From Megalonaias nervosa (lineage: Eukaryota > Mollusca > Bivalvia > Unionida > Unionidae): a stretch of DNA of 64,000 bases. Position numbers and translations under genes: made by a program. Positions 43,089-52,929 of the stretch are shown in pieces (within the stretch, counting starts at the first letter, position 1; the number at the start of each line of letters is the position of its first letter). The notes beneath the pieces were generated by a model. It was not told the origin of the DNA and did not search any database. It worked only from the letters and a program-made list of their open reading frames with translations. The stretch covers positions 28,519 through 92,518 of the forward strand of contig JAECUM010006673.1 in the NCBI GenBank assembly GCA_016617855.1, written 5' to 3'.

Positions 43089-43201
43089 TTGAAATAAATA
43101 TTTGCTCGTACTTCATAAGTACAGATTTACATTTGACCGCTCGACATAAGGAAATTAAAAGTAAGTTTCTTGCATCATCGACTGGCATCAAATTGAATAT
43201 T

Positions 43202-43546
43202 TTAACAAAAATAAAATCGTATTTTATGCTCCTTTACTGGCCTGAAAATTTTACACCAAGAAAAGGTTTTATAAGTTGCCAAAATATTTGTAAAACTAAA
43301 TTTTATTATTTTTTTAGTGATATGATATTTAACATCATATCGTCCAGTTGTCGGCCTGCTGTAATATTTTTTGTCAACGACATCCACAATCTCGTCTTGT
43401 TCATCACTGTTATACAAAATATCATCTTCGCTATAACCAGCAGATTTGTCAGCCCCGACAACGTCGGGGTCGCCAGAGATGAAATTGTTGTCATTGGCGA
43501 CTTTATTGTTAGTGATTGTATCACTAGTATATATATATATCAGCAA
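43202..43546 (-). CDS. Unidentified acidic Polinton ORF, opposite strand
   Basis: Open on the minus strand for about 114 codons. No ATG opens it (the first codon of the stretch is TTG), so a frameshift or an upstream exon is likely. The N-terminal half is acidic (YSEDDILYNSDEQDEIVDVV) and the C-terminal half is basic and aromatic (KFSFTNILATYKTF). It converges with the integrase gene end. No family is recognised. In-frame conservation cannot be judged from one copy. Confidence 0.35.
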   Translation of the reverse strand: MLIYIYTSDTITNNKVANDNNFISGDPDVVGADKSAGYSEDDILYNSDEQDEIVDVVDKKYYSRPTTGRYDVKYHITKKIIKFSFTNILATYKTFSWCKIFRPVKEHKIRFYFC

Positions 43547-43604
43547 GTCTCTCCATTAAGTTCATATTATTATAATATATTTTGTATCTAATTTGTAATA
43601 ATAA

Positions 43605-43942
43605 GATGGCAACAGAAACAAAATCTACCGAGGTAAAAAAATAAAATAGCAACAGAAACAAAATCTCCTGATGTAAAATATCATCTTAAAGTTAATATAT
43701 TAAATTACAAAGAACTAGCTGAAGCAGTTCGAAAATGTTTGTCGGGATATAGTGCTTATTCTGTTGATGTTATTGTAATGCAAGGTGATTCTGATAAAAT
43801 ACTTCTAACAGCAGCAGAAAAAAATAAACTTGATAATAGTGCGTTTATAACACTAAAATTTAATCGCGATGATGTTCTGATGTTTGCCCACAGATGTTTA
43901 ACTAAAACAGAAATAAGAAATATAATTAATCATCATATTTAA
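43605..43942 (+). pseudogene. Small unidentified Polinton gene with a duplicated start
   Basis: The ATG at 43605 begins MATETKSTEVKK and stops. An imperfect tandem duplication of the GCAACAGAAACAAAATC stretch follows, after which an open frame of about 97 codons runs to 43942: KYHLKVNILNYKELAEAVRK, ILLTAAEKNKLDNSAF and TLKFNRDDVLMFAHRCLTKT. Soluble and mixed-charge, no known motif. Its end overlaps the end of the convergent HNH gene by 17 bp. Confidence 0.4.
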
Positions 43943-44420
43943 AACTAAATCTATCAAATGTTGATGCCGACGTTGCTGTTTTAGTTTTGCCGTCAGCTAC
44001 ATCTTTTACTGATTTCGGATGAATTTTATGATATTTTGCAGCTGATGTTATTGACTTAAATTTCATTTCTTCTTCAGTTTCTAGATTTACTGAAATTACT
44101 TGTCTAGCATATCTAACACCATCAGCATCCCCACGTCTGCTATTTTCTTTTGGTGTTACTAAATTTAAATTTTCAATCCTATTATCAGTTTTAATGCCAT
44201 TTTTATGATCAGTAACCAAATCATTAGGCATTGGTCTGTTAAATATTTCATAAATAAACTATGTGATAGATAATGAACCTGACCTGTTTTAGTTCCACGA
44301 ACCATCACCATCAAATATCACTATTTTGCATAAATCCAATAACATTTTTTTGTTTTTCCGTTTCGCATAATTCCCTTATCAGATGCTTCGTATAGATAAA
44401 ATACTGGATGTGGCTGGAAT
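43926..44420 (-). pseudogene. HNH homing-endonuclease-like gene with IENR1/NUMOD1 repeat (copy 1)
   Basis: The minus-strand frame 44231-43926 shows DLVTDHKNGIKTDNRIENLN, an HNH_3-type motif (His in DHKNG, Asn in DNRIENL), followed by VISVNLETEEEMKFKSITSA and KIHPKSVKDVADGKTKTA, an intron-encoded-nuclease (IENR1/NUMOD1) DNA-binding module ending FDRFSFKY. Upstream, an in-frame TAG lies before YEIFNRPMP, and another frame near 44400-44330 has HPVFYLYEASDKGIMRNGKT, a NUMOD4-type start. So the 5' half is broken. HNH/NUMOD proteins cut DNA and are usually mobile in phage and organelle genomes. Its presence inside a Polinton is notable. Confidence 0.78.
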
Positions 44421-44425
44421 TCGTT

Positions 44426-44717
44426 TCACAATGATAAATTTTCAATATTATCATCAATAATCGAGTCATTTACTCTACAGACTAGCTGTGGAATATCTCC
44501 ACAAAATAATGTGTAAATAAAATCTTTTCTAAACATTTTAATTCTATCTGCGCTATCTCCCTTTACACTAATCTTATAACCAGCTGGCGTTAAAATAACC
44601 AAAAGGTCGTCCGTATCTGACATGAGCAACCGAACCAAGTGCATTTCTAGCGTACTTGTTATACTTAGGGTGTATGTGATATTCTTCCTGTTCCTCTGCT
44701 GTTATATTTTCTGACAT
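44426..44717 (-). pseudogene. HNH homing-endonuclease-like gene (copy 2), truncated
   Basis: Starts at 44717 in a TATAATG context with MSENITAEEQEEYHIHPKYN and KYARNALGSVAHVRYG, the NUMOD4-like N-terminus (HPKY-x-x-YA). A frame change near 44620 leads to GYKISVKGDSADRIKMFRKD, FIYTLFCGDIPQL and DSIIDDNIENLSL, the position of the HNH core (DNxIENL). The conserved His before it is gone (CRVND instead of xxDHxN). It lies directly upstream of copy 1 on the same strand, so this is a tandem duplication or two genes. A pyrimidine-rich tract plus AG (TTTTTATTTATTTTTCAATT then AG) stands 18 bases before the ATG and resembles a 3' splice site. Confidence 0.65.
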
Positions 44718-44784
44718 TATACTTATAAGAAATTTCTAATTGAAAAATAAATAAAAACCAATTAAATATAAAAATATCATATAT

Positions 44785-47700
44785 AATGTTAAAATTGCGA
44801 GACGTTGCCAAGAAGAGCCTTATAAAAGCAGAAACAAATGCTACAGCATTTTCAGGCTATGAAAAAAGTTATAAATTTAATAATCAAATTGTTTTAGCAA
44901 ATTTTAACTTCACAAATTTATTTCATCTTTAACAACCGATTGTGACGCAAGAACTTGCAGTTCACAAAAGTATCAAGATAATACTGCAGTATCATGTAAT
45001 TTTATCAAAGTTACGTGCAATCGAAAAGATGTACTTGATATAATTTTTGAAAATACAAATTTCGGCAGCGAGATTGCAGAACCATATCTAACAGCTAAAT
45101 CACGAAAACTACTAACTGGAACAAATATTGCCACAGTTGCCAATGAAATACACCAAGAAATGAAAAAGAAGCTTGAGGAATTTACCGCATCAGGATCAGG
45201 TTGGAAATTTGAGATGATTACGGAGGTTTTATGTCACACAATGAAATATAACTTACTTCACGGTAGTTCTTAAGTTGATCTCCCTCAAAAAATTAAAAAC
45301 AAAAAATGTTGTATAAATGTCAAAAACAGCGACAATGAGTGTTTCCGTTGGGCAATTTTGTCTGCAAGACATCCTCAAAATTGTAACTCCAACCAAGTTC
45401 AAAAATATTTGCCGTTCAGAAACTAATTGGATTTTGACGGAATAACTTTTCCAGTGGCAGAAAATCAGATACCAAAGTTTGAAAAACAAAACGATATTTC
45501 AGTAAATGTTTTCGGACTAGATGAGCGAATAAATTTGTTATTTTATAAAGGACATTATTGCTGGATAAAAAACTTTAACGGGTTAGTTGGCAGACAGTAT
45601 AATAAAGATAAAAATAAGAAATAGTTCTGTTACTGATGTTTACACGGTTTTTCTAGCGATGGAAAACTGCAAGAGCATGTTAAATATTGTGTTCATGTTC
45701 AAAACATAACAATGCCAACAGAGAAAGAAAAAGTATTAAAATTTTAAAATTATAATCATAAGCTAAGTATTCCGTTTGTTATTAATGCAGATTTTGAGTG
45801 TCTACTTGTTCCTGTGGCTGGTGCAGAAAATAATCCAAATAAATCGAGTAGAAGAAAAATACAACAACATGTTCCTTGCGGGGTTTCCTACATAGTAGTT
45901 TGTTGTGCTAATGATAAAATGTCTGCTCCAGTAAAGTTATACAGATGTAGCAATGGCGAATCTGAAAGTCCGGCCGTGTGGCTACTAAAACATCTCATGG
46001 ATGAAGTTAATAACATTTCCAACAGGTTATTCAAAACAGCTCCAATGAAAATAACATCCAAACAACAACTTGATTTTGATAATGCAGTTAATTGTCATAT
46101 TTGTGAGACGTTGTTAGGTAATGATAAAGTGCGCGATCACTGTCATCTGACTGGTCAGCAGCTCATAACAACTGTAATTTAAAATTCCATGCGCCTGATT
46201 TTATTCCAGTTGTTTTACATAATTTTCGTGGTTATTATAGTCATATCATTGTAGAAGCTTTTGGCAATGAGGAAATTAAATCTAAACTAAACACTATAAA
46301 ATGTATTCCAAACAATTTTGAAAAGTATATGTCAGTTACTCTTGGCAAAGTACGTTTCATTGACAGTCTGCAATTTATGGCAGCATCATGAGATGAGCTT
46401 GTAAAAGGTTGCAGCAGTTTCAATAATCTAAAAAGTTGCTTTGGTGAAAACTACGTCGATCTGACATTAAAAGGTATTTTTCCTTACGAAGACCTGGACG
46501 ATTCGAACAGATTTGATGAAACTTCTCTGCCCAGCAAAGACAAATTTTATTCGCAACTAAAAGGCGAAGGTATATCAGATGGTGAATATAGTTATGCACA
46601 AGATATTTGGAGTAAATTTGGTTGTAAAACATTTGGTGATTATCATGATTTATATTTGAAAACAGATATATTATTGTTAGCTGATGTTTTCGAGAGTTTT
46701 CGTTATGAACATTATGGATTGGATCCTTGTTGGTATTATTTCTCTCCAGGACTATCCTGGGACGCTCTGATAAACAAGTAAGATAGAACTGGATCTTTTA
46801 ACTGACATTGATATGTTTAATTTTACTGAAAAAGGTATCAGAGGCGGAATTAGCGTGATATCAAAGAAGTACTCGGTAGCTAATAATAAATATCTAAATA
46901 TTTATAATCCCGATAAACCATCAAATTACATTATTTATCTGGCGAATATAATTTATATGAATGGGCAATGTCAGAGCCATGCCGTGCAGTGAATTTCACT
47001 GGATAACTCCAGATCAATTTCTTAGCGAAACTAAAAAACATCTTCCAAAAGATATCAGTTATTTTGTTGAAGTTGATCTCGATAATCCTGAGCCACTTCA
47101 CAACCTGCATAACGACTATCCGTTTTGTGCATAGTCGATAGTAATAGACTATAGTTTATTTTCACATGAACAACTGGTAGCGACAACAGCTAAAAAAATT
47201 CGACTGTTAATAAGCTAGTTCCAAATTGGTTAAATAAAAGAAATTACGTGATGCACTATAGAACCCTAAAACAAGCAGTCGACCACGGCTTAGTCTTAAG
47301 GAAAGTTCATCGCGTGTTAAAATTCAAACAATCTCGTTGGATGGCAGATTATATTGATTTAAATACCAAACATCGCGCAACTTCTAGGACAGAATTTGAG
47401 AAAAACTTCTTTAAACTTATGAACAATTCCGTGTTTGGCAAGACAATGGAAAATATTCGAAAACGCGAAAATATTGAGATTGTAAACGACATAAATCGCA
47501 GAAATAAATTAGTTAACAACGACGGTTTTGTCAGTATGAAAATATTTAATGAAAATTTTGTTGCAATACAGCGACGAAAGACAAATTTAAAGTTAAATAA
47601 GCCTATTTACGTTGGTGCGTCGGTATTGGACATATCAAAGTGGTTGATGTATGATTTTCTCTACAGGTTTGTTAAGAGAGTCTGGCCAGATTCAAACTTA

Positions 47701-48183
47701 TTGTTTACCGATACAGATTCGCTAGTTTATGATATAAAATGTGAGGATGTCTATCAGGATATTTATGACCACAGTGACCTATTTGATTTATTGGATTATC
47801 CGGAGAGTAGTGGATTTCATGATCCAACTAAGAAGAAAGTTATTGGTAAATTTAAGGACGAATTTATGTTTGTGCCAGTTAAGGAATTTGTCGGACTACG
47901 AAGTAAAATGTACGCCGTAATTTTAGATGACGATAAACTGACAAAAAAAGCAAAAGGTATTCCTCGTGGATATGTAAACAAATGTAAGAAATTTGATGAT
48001 TTTAAAGCAGCACTAAACAATAATATCAGCTTTATTAAAACAAATGTTATTAGATCAAATCATTACAAACTTGAAACAGATACAATTATAAAACGTGGAC
48101 TAAGTAATTTTGATGACAAAAGCAATTGCGAGGACGGGGTTAAAACACTAGCTATTGGACACTATGCCATTAATTTTGTCTAA
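44785..48183 (+). pseudogene. Protein-primed family B DNA polymerase (Polinton type), broken
   Basis: Starts near 44785 (TATAATG). The N-terminal extension (CINVKNSDNECFRWAILSAR near 45310; NVFGLDERINLLFY near 45510) is typical of Polinton polymerases. The 3'-5' exonuclease has Exo I NADFECLL intact at 45784, then a zinc-binding CHIC...DHCHLTGQ insert at 46095, Exo II HNFRGYYSHII near 46218 where the usual Asp is Tyr, and Exo III YHDLYLKTDILLLADVF near 46640. Palm motif A, expected as DANNLYGWAMS, reads GEYNLYEWAMSEP near 46938, so its Asp is lost. Motif B is KLMNNSVFGK and motif C is FTDTDSLVYD (Asp codons 47710 and 47716). Breaks include stops near 44927, 45270, 45424, 46389 and 46780, and shifts near 46165 and 46960. 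It would replicate the element using a terminal protein primer. Confidence 0.88.
47248..48183 (+). CDS. Intact C-terminal polymerase frame (palm motifs B and C, thumb)
   Basis: Open for 311 codons, the longest intact frame in the element. Residues ~50-66 are FFKLMNNSVFGKTMENIRK (motif B), ~150-160 LLFTDTDSLVYDI (motif C, both Asp present) and ~208-222 PVKEFVGLRSKMYAV, a thumb motif characteristic of this polymerase family. The ATG used is internal to the original gene, since the frame only becomes open after stops near 47135-47220. Confidence 0.8.
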   Translation: MMHYRTLKQAVDHGLVLRKVHRVLKFKQSRWMADYIDLNTKHRATSRTEFEKNFFKLMNNSVFGKTMENIRKRENIEIVNDINRRNKLVNNDGFVSMKIFNENFVAIQRRKTNLKLNKPIYVGASVLDISKWLMYDFLYRFVKRVWPDSNLLFTDTDSLVYDIKCEDVYQDIYDHSDLFDLLDYPESSGFHDPTKKKVIGKFKDEFMFVPVKEFVGLRSKMYAVILDDDKLTKKAKGIPRGYVNKCKKFDDFKAALNNNISFIKTNVIRSNHYKLETDTIIKRGLSNFDDKSNCEDGVKTLAIGHYAINFV

Positions 48184-48195
48184 ACTTTAGAAATA

Positions 48196-48648
48196 ATGTT
48201 TGAAAATTTAACGTTAGCTGATGGAGTTACTAGCAAGGTTAAGGTTTTGATGATTAACGGCCAACAATTACAGTTTGAATTTAATGATGAAATTTCAGGT
48301 ATTTCTTTTAGTAAATTTGACAGAATAAAACTCTCGCTTATTATATCAGATGACAGCAAATATTTTGATTATCTTGAGAAGTTAAGAGACAATCTCGGAC
48401 AAAAATATAGTAATCTTCAAGATCCAATCAGCCAGGAAAAATATACAAAAATAAATATTGACCTAAACCGGTCGAAGGTTTTTGCAAAAGGTTATAAGTA
48501 TTATATCAACAGGGCAACAATGAGAGAGTTATTTGGATGTCATCGAAAACAAAGTGGAAAAGTTAAATTTTATTTGTATAAACATGATGACAAATTATTT
48601 CTGGTAGCTATCGTAGAAATATTAATTATTGGCGAAGAAGTTCTTTAA
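48196..48648 (+). CDS. Unidentified Polinton protein downstream of the polymerase
   Basis: Intact 150-codon ORF, 12 bp after the polymerase stop, with an AATAATG start, ending 8 bp before the right TIR. The product begins MFENLTLADGVTSKVKVLMI and has DDSKYFDYLEKLRDNLGQKY, NLNRS-like stretches and an aromatic-rich KVKFYLYKHDDKLFLVAIVE end. Predicted soluble with mixed alpha/beta character and no zinc ligands. Position suggests a replication or DNA-binding accessory, but nothing in the sequence proves it. Its intactness contrasts with its neighbours. Confidence 0.55.
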   Translation: MFENLTLADGVTSKVKVLMINGQQLQFEFNDEISGISFSKFDRIKLSLIISDDSKYFDYLEKLRDNLGQKYSNLQDPISQEKYTKINIDLNRSKVFAKGYKYYINRATMRELFGCHRKQSGKVKFYLYKHDDKLFLVAIVEILIIGEEVL

Positions 48649-48757
48649 GAATTTCCATTTACCTCTGAAAATCTGAACGAAATAATAATTTGTTTTTTCT
48701 TGTTAAAATAAAGGACCTATCTCCCAGTCTGTCAAGCAAAGAAAATATTTCACTTAC

Positions 48758-48782
48758 CTTTCATGCTCCCAGCGAAACACAT
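48758..48782 (-). CDS. Short TIR exon with splice donor (right)
   Basis: On the minus strand, ATG at 48782 encodes MCFAGSMK and meets AAAG|GTAAGTG, a consensus splice donor, at 48758/48757. Identical peptide to the left TIR exon, with one silent third-position difference. Inward transcription from here would run antisense to the polymerase and towards the two HNH genes. Confidence 0.45.
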
Positions 48783-48818
48783 CTCTGCGGACTGACCACA
48801 AATGAAAAATTGGCAGCC

Positions 48819-48825
48819 TTTTATA
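48819..48825 (-). promoter_or_regulatory. TATA box in the right TIR, facing inward
   Basis: TATAAAA on the minus strand, 36 bp upstream of the conserved ATG. Same spacing as in the left TIR. Confidence 0.6.
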
Positions 48826-48834
48826 GCGTTATAA

Positions 48835-49095
48835 GCAGAGTGATGCAAGCTTAGTTATGATTGCATCATCCAGTTAACATGATGCTATTTATATCATGTA
48901 TGATGCAATTTCGAGTCATTCTTTCTTATGATTGCATCATCCAGTTATAATAACATGATGCAAGCTTAGTTATGATTGCATCATCCAGTTAACATGATGC
49001 AGTTTCAAGTCATTCTTTCTTATGATTGCATCATCCATGGCTTCTGAAAACAAGTTATTCTTTCTTATGATTGCATCATCCAGTTAACATGATGT
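48835..49095. repeat. Satellite inside the right TIR (TGATTGCATCATCCAGTTAA type)
   Basis: Four to five copies of a ~60-bp unit. Each has TTATGATTGCATCATCCAGT followed by ACATGATGCA, so GATGCA/TGCATC inverted pairs recur. The left TIR has a single degenerate copy (CTGGATGATACAATAATAAG at 33712). Confidence 0.85.
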
Positions 49096-49439
49096 ACATT
49101 TATCGATCGCAACACTGCAGTCTCTGCCTGGGCTACGGCAATCGATCGGCACAGGCAGAAAACATATATAGTTCGAAAAATATGTCTGTTATAGAATATC
49201 TGAAATGGGGGAGGGGGTTTCTCTGACAAATATGTTTTGGAGGGGAAGGGGCCTAAAATCTAGGAGACCCCTTTAATACAAATATCGTTTTGGAGTGGGA
49301 GAGGGGGTCTTCTCCTGACAAATATATTTTCTAATCTGTTTTGAGTTAAGCTACAAGTTGGTTACAAATATGTTCTGAGGGGGGAGGGGGAGGGGGAGGG
49401 GTATTAAATCTAGAAACCTGGTTTTCATCTACTACTAAT

Positions 49440-49690
49440 GATACTATAATAAGCAAATGGGGCTAGTGGATATTTATGATTTCGCATCAATCTGCATAAT
49501 CATATAATACGTATTATCTACTGCTGTCATCCATGGGATGAAAGTGTTTTAATACATGGTAATGTATTCATCATTAATTAAAGCAGTTTTATAATCAATC
49601 TTAGAGCAGTGGATAAAGCAAGTAATTTCTTGTACAATGGGATTGTGGCTCTGATTTTTATGTGTCAATGATTGAACGTTGACATTAGCA
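49440..49690. other. Right flank of the Polinton
   Basis: AT-rich host DNA. No 6-bp duplicate of the left flank is visible directly at the end. Confidence 0.4.

Positions 49691-49691
<1 letters not shown>

Positions 49692-49746
<55 letters not shown>
49692..49746. repeat. (TC)n microsatellite
   Basis: Uninterrupted tract of 55 bp. Confidence 0.95.
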
Positions 49747-49750
<4 letters not shown>

Positions 49751-49924
49751 AAATACAATTATAAAAGAATGAACTGTCTGTCTACTTCTTTATATGGCTA
49801 ACACATACTAATCCAAAGTTCACGCATGGTGAAAGTTTAATGTTAATAATTGAAGCTAGGAGATTCAGCATGGACATGGAAGAAAGATGGACCCACATAC
49901 ATAGATTGACATGATAGCCCCATA

Positions 49925-51925
49925 TACCGTCAAATTACTGACATGTAAGTATAAAAAAGTATCAGATTACTGACATGTAAGTATAAAATTAAGTAACAAT
50001 TACTGACATGTAAGTATAAAAAAAGTATCAGATTACTGACATGTAAGTATAAAAAAAATATCAGATTACTGAGATGCAAGTATAAAATTAAGTAACAATT
50101 ACTGACATGTAAGTATAAAATTAAGTAACAATTACTAACAGGTAAGTATAAAAAAAGTATCAGATTACTGACATGTAAGTATAAAAAAATATCAGATTAA
50201 TGACATGTAAGTATAAAATAAAGTATCAGATTATTGACATGTAAGTATAAAAAAGTATCAGATTACTGATATGTAAGTATAAAATTAAGTAACAATTACT
50301 GACATGTAAGTATAAAATTAAGTAACAATTACTGACATGTAAGCATAAAATTAAGTAACAGCTACTGACATGTAAGTATAAAATTAAGTAACAATTACTG
50401 ACATATAAGTATAGCAAAGTATCAGATTACTGACATGTAAGTATAAAATTCAGTAACAATTACTGACATGCAAGTATAAAATTAAGTAACAACTAGTGAC
50501 ATGTAAGTATAAAATTAAGTAACAATTACTGACATGTAAGTATAAAATAAAGTATCAGATTACTGACATGTAAGTATAAAAAAAGTATCAGATTACTGAC
50601 ATGTAAGTATAAAATTAAGTAACAATTGCTGACATGTAAATATAAAATTAAGTAACAACTACTGACATGTAAGTATAAAATTAAGTAACCATTACTGACA
50701 TGTAAGTATAAAATTAAATAACAATTACTGACATGTAAGTAAAAAATTAGGTAACAATTACTGACATGTAAGTATAAATTAAGTAACAACTACTGACATG
50801 TAAGTATAAAATTAAGTAACAATTACTGACATGTAAGTATAAAAAAGTATCAGATTACTGACTTGTAAGTATAAAATTAAGTAACAATTACTGACATGCA
50901 AGCATAAAATTAAGTAACAACTACTGACATGTAAGTATAAAATTAAGTAACAATTACTGACATGTAAGTATAAAAAAGTATCAGATTACTGACATGTAAG
51001 TATAAAATTAAGTAACACTTACTGACATGTAAGTATAAAAATAGTATCAGATTACTGACATGTAAGTATAAAATAAAGTATCAGATTACTGACATGTAAG
51101 TATAAAATGAGTATCAGATTACTGACATGTAAATATAAAATTAGGTAACAATTACTGACATGTAAGTATAAAAGTATCAGATTACTGACATGTAAGTATA
51201 AAATTAAGTAACAATTACTGACATGTAAGTATAAAAAAGTATCAGATTACTGACATGTAAGTATAAAATTAAGTAACAATTACTGACATGTAAGTATAAA
51301 ATTAAGTAACAATTACTGACATGTAATTATAAAATTAACTAACAATTACTGACATGTAAGTATAAAATAAAGTATCAGATTACTGACATGTAAGCATAAA
51401 AAAGTATCAGATTACTGACATGTAAGTATAAAATTAAGTAACAATTACTGACATATAAGTATAAAATAAAGTATCAGATTACTGACATGTAAGTATAAAA
51501 AAGTATCAGATTACTGACATGTAAGTATAAAATAAAGTATCAGAATACTGACATGTAAGTATAAAAAAGTATCAGATTACTGACATGTAAGTATAAAATT
51601 AAGTAACAATTACCGAGATGTAAGTATAAAAAAGTATCAGATTACTGACATGTAAGTATAAAATTAAGTAACAATTACTGACACGTAAGTATAAAAAAGT
51701 ATCAGATTACTGACATGTAAGTATAAAAAAAGTATCATATTACTGACATGTAAGTATAAAAATAGTATCAGATTACTGACATGTAAGTATAAAAAAGTAT
51801 CAGATTACTGACATGTAAGTATAAAATTAAGTAACAATTACTGACATGTAAGTATAAAAAAAAGTATCAGATTACTGACTTGTAAGTATAAAATTAAGTA
51901 ACAATTACTGACATGTAAGTTTGAA
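49925..51925. repeat. 2-kb minisatellite of two alternating ~32-33-bp unit types
   Basis: About 60 units share ACTGACATGTAAGTATAAAA. Type 1 continues TTAAGTAACAATT and type 2 continues AAGTATCAGATT. The two types are interspersed in an irregular order, with small subtypes (AATAAAGTATCAG, TAGTATCAG). The minus-strand frames rich in Cys-Tyr-Leu-Ile are artefacts of this array. Confidence 0.95.
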
Positions 51926-51929
51926 AGGA

Positions 51930-52470
51930 AATATTTTGTAACAGGTCGCGACCCTTGTCTAATTTTCAACAATTAAAGTGATTTTATTGAAATAGTCTAT
52001 AAAATCATTACGTATTGCTTACTAGGTTAACACTGAAATAAACGTAACAACACAATACAAATATGATATCAATCTGCAGGTTAATCTGGGATCAGAGATT
52101 TTTCTCCCTCTTGCATTTAAGTCAGTCACTGTCTATATAATTTTCAAGAGCAGGGAGGGGGCTGGAATATTTTAACCCCAAAATTATAAATTTCCATTCT
52201 TTAAATATCTTAAAAACATATTTGCTGTGATTTGTGAACAATAGAGGTATAATATCCATTATGCTAGAATTAACTATCTTGAGGTAATAGACAATAATTC
52301 GAGTTTGATAAAAAAAAAAAATTCAAGGTGCCCCCTCTCCCTTTGCCAAAGGAAACGGTTATTCACGTATCAGGCAGTTTCCAGTTCTCCTTAGATACAG
52401 CTATTGCAGAAAATTTAAAACTTGTGTTAAGTTTCTCTTACTTCATGAGATCATGCAGGCTGTATGATAA
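51930..52470. other. Non-coding stretch
   Basis: Nothing recognisable. Confidence 0.4.
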
Positions 52471-52472
52471 AT

Positions 52473-52640
52473 GAATAGTAAATCATACTGTACATGTCGT
52501 GTCTAGCTTCCTATGAATAGTAAATCATACTGTACATGTCGTGTCTAGCTTCCTATGAAAAGTAAGTCATACTGTACATGTCGTGTCTAGCTTCCTATGA
52601 ATAGTAAATCATACTGTACATGTCGGGTCTAGCTTCCTAT
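52473..52640. repeat. 42-bp minisatellite, four units
   Basis: AATCATACTGTACATGTCGT plus GTCTAGCTTCCTATGA recurs every 42 bp with one or two differences. Confidence 0.92.
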
Positions 52641-52929
52641 GAAACTCGCAACATTGGCATTACGTCTAATATTCTTAGCCTCTTTCTCAAATATGATCAG
52701 AAGAAGAGAGCTTTGGAACACGCCGCCACATAATTTTTTATTACTTTCACCGATGTTCCAAGGGTGGTAGCGTTGGAGAACATCCACTATGTTTTAGTCA
52801 ACGCTTCCGTTGCAAATTCCGATGGGTGGCCCAATATATAGACATGCTGTTGAGCACTGCACGCATTTGAGCCTTCAGTAATACCATGTTCGCTTGTCGA
52901 TTTTACACTGGCAATTAGAAAGTGTGCTT

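Larger units (their letters stand above)
33352..49433 (+). mobile_element. Polinton/Maverick DNA transposon (adintovirus-like), inactive
   Basis: About 16.1 kb bounded by long TIRs (33352-34204 and 48656-49433). Ends read AG...CT as expected for Polintons. Inside are the defining genes: packaging ATPase, major capsid protein, adenain-like protease, retroviral-type integrase and protein-primed family B polymerase, with accessory genes (fibre-like, PLA2-like, HNH nucleases). The first three ORFs run leftward and nearly everything else runs rightward, except two HNH genes and one acidic ORF in the middle. Almost every gene carries frameshifts or stops, so this is an old, dead copy. A 6-bp target duplication is expected, but I could not find one at the ends I chose. 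Confidence 0.95.
48656..49433 (-). repeat. Polinton right terminal inverted repeat
   Basis: Reverse complement of the left TIR in an inner block (48656-48825) and an outer block (49030-49433, ending GGTTTTCATCTACT). Between them lies a satellite absent from the left copy. Confidence 0.92.

Noticed and set aside
43067..43591. 174-codon plus-strand ORF in the Polinton
   Set aside because: It overlaps the end of the integrase gene and the antisense acidic ORF. Its Phe/Ile-rich composition looks like the shadow of the minus-strand frame.
33346..49442. Six-base target-site duplication around the Polinton
   Set aside because: Every AG/CT end pair I tried gives different flanking hexamers (for example TGGATT against ACTAAT), so none is claimed.
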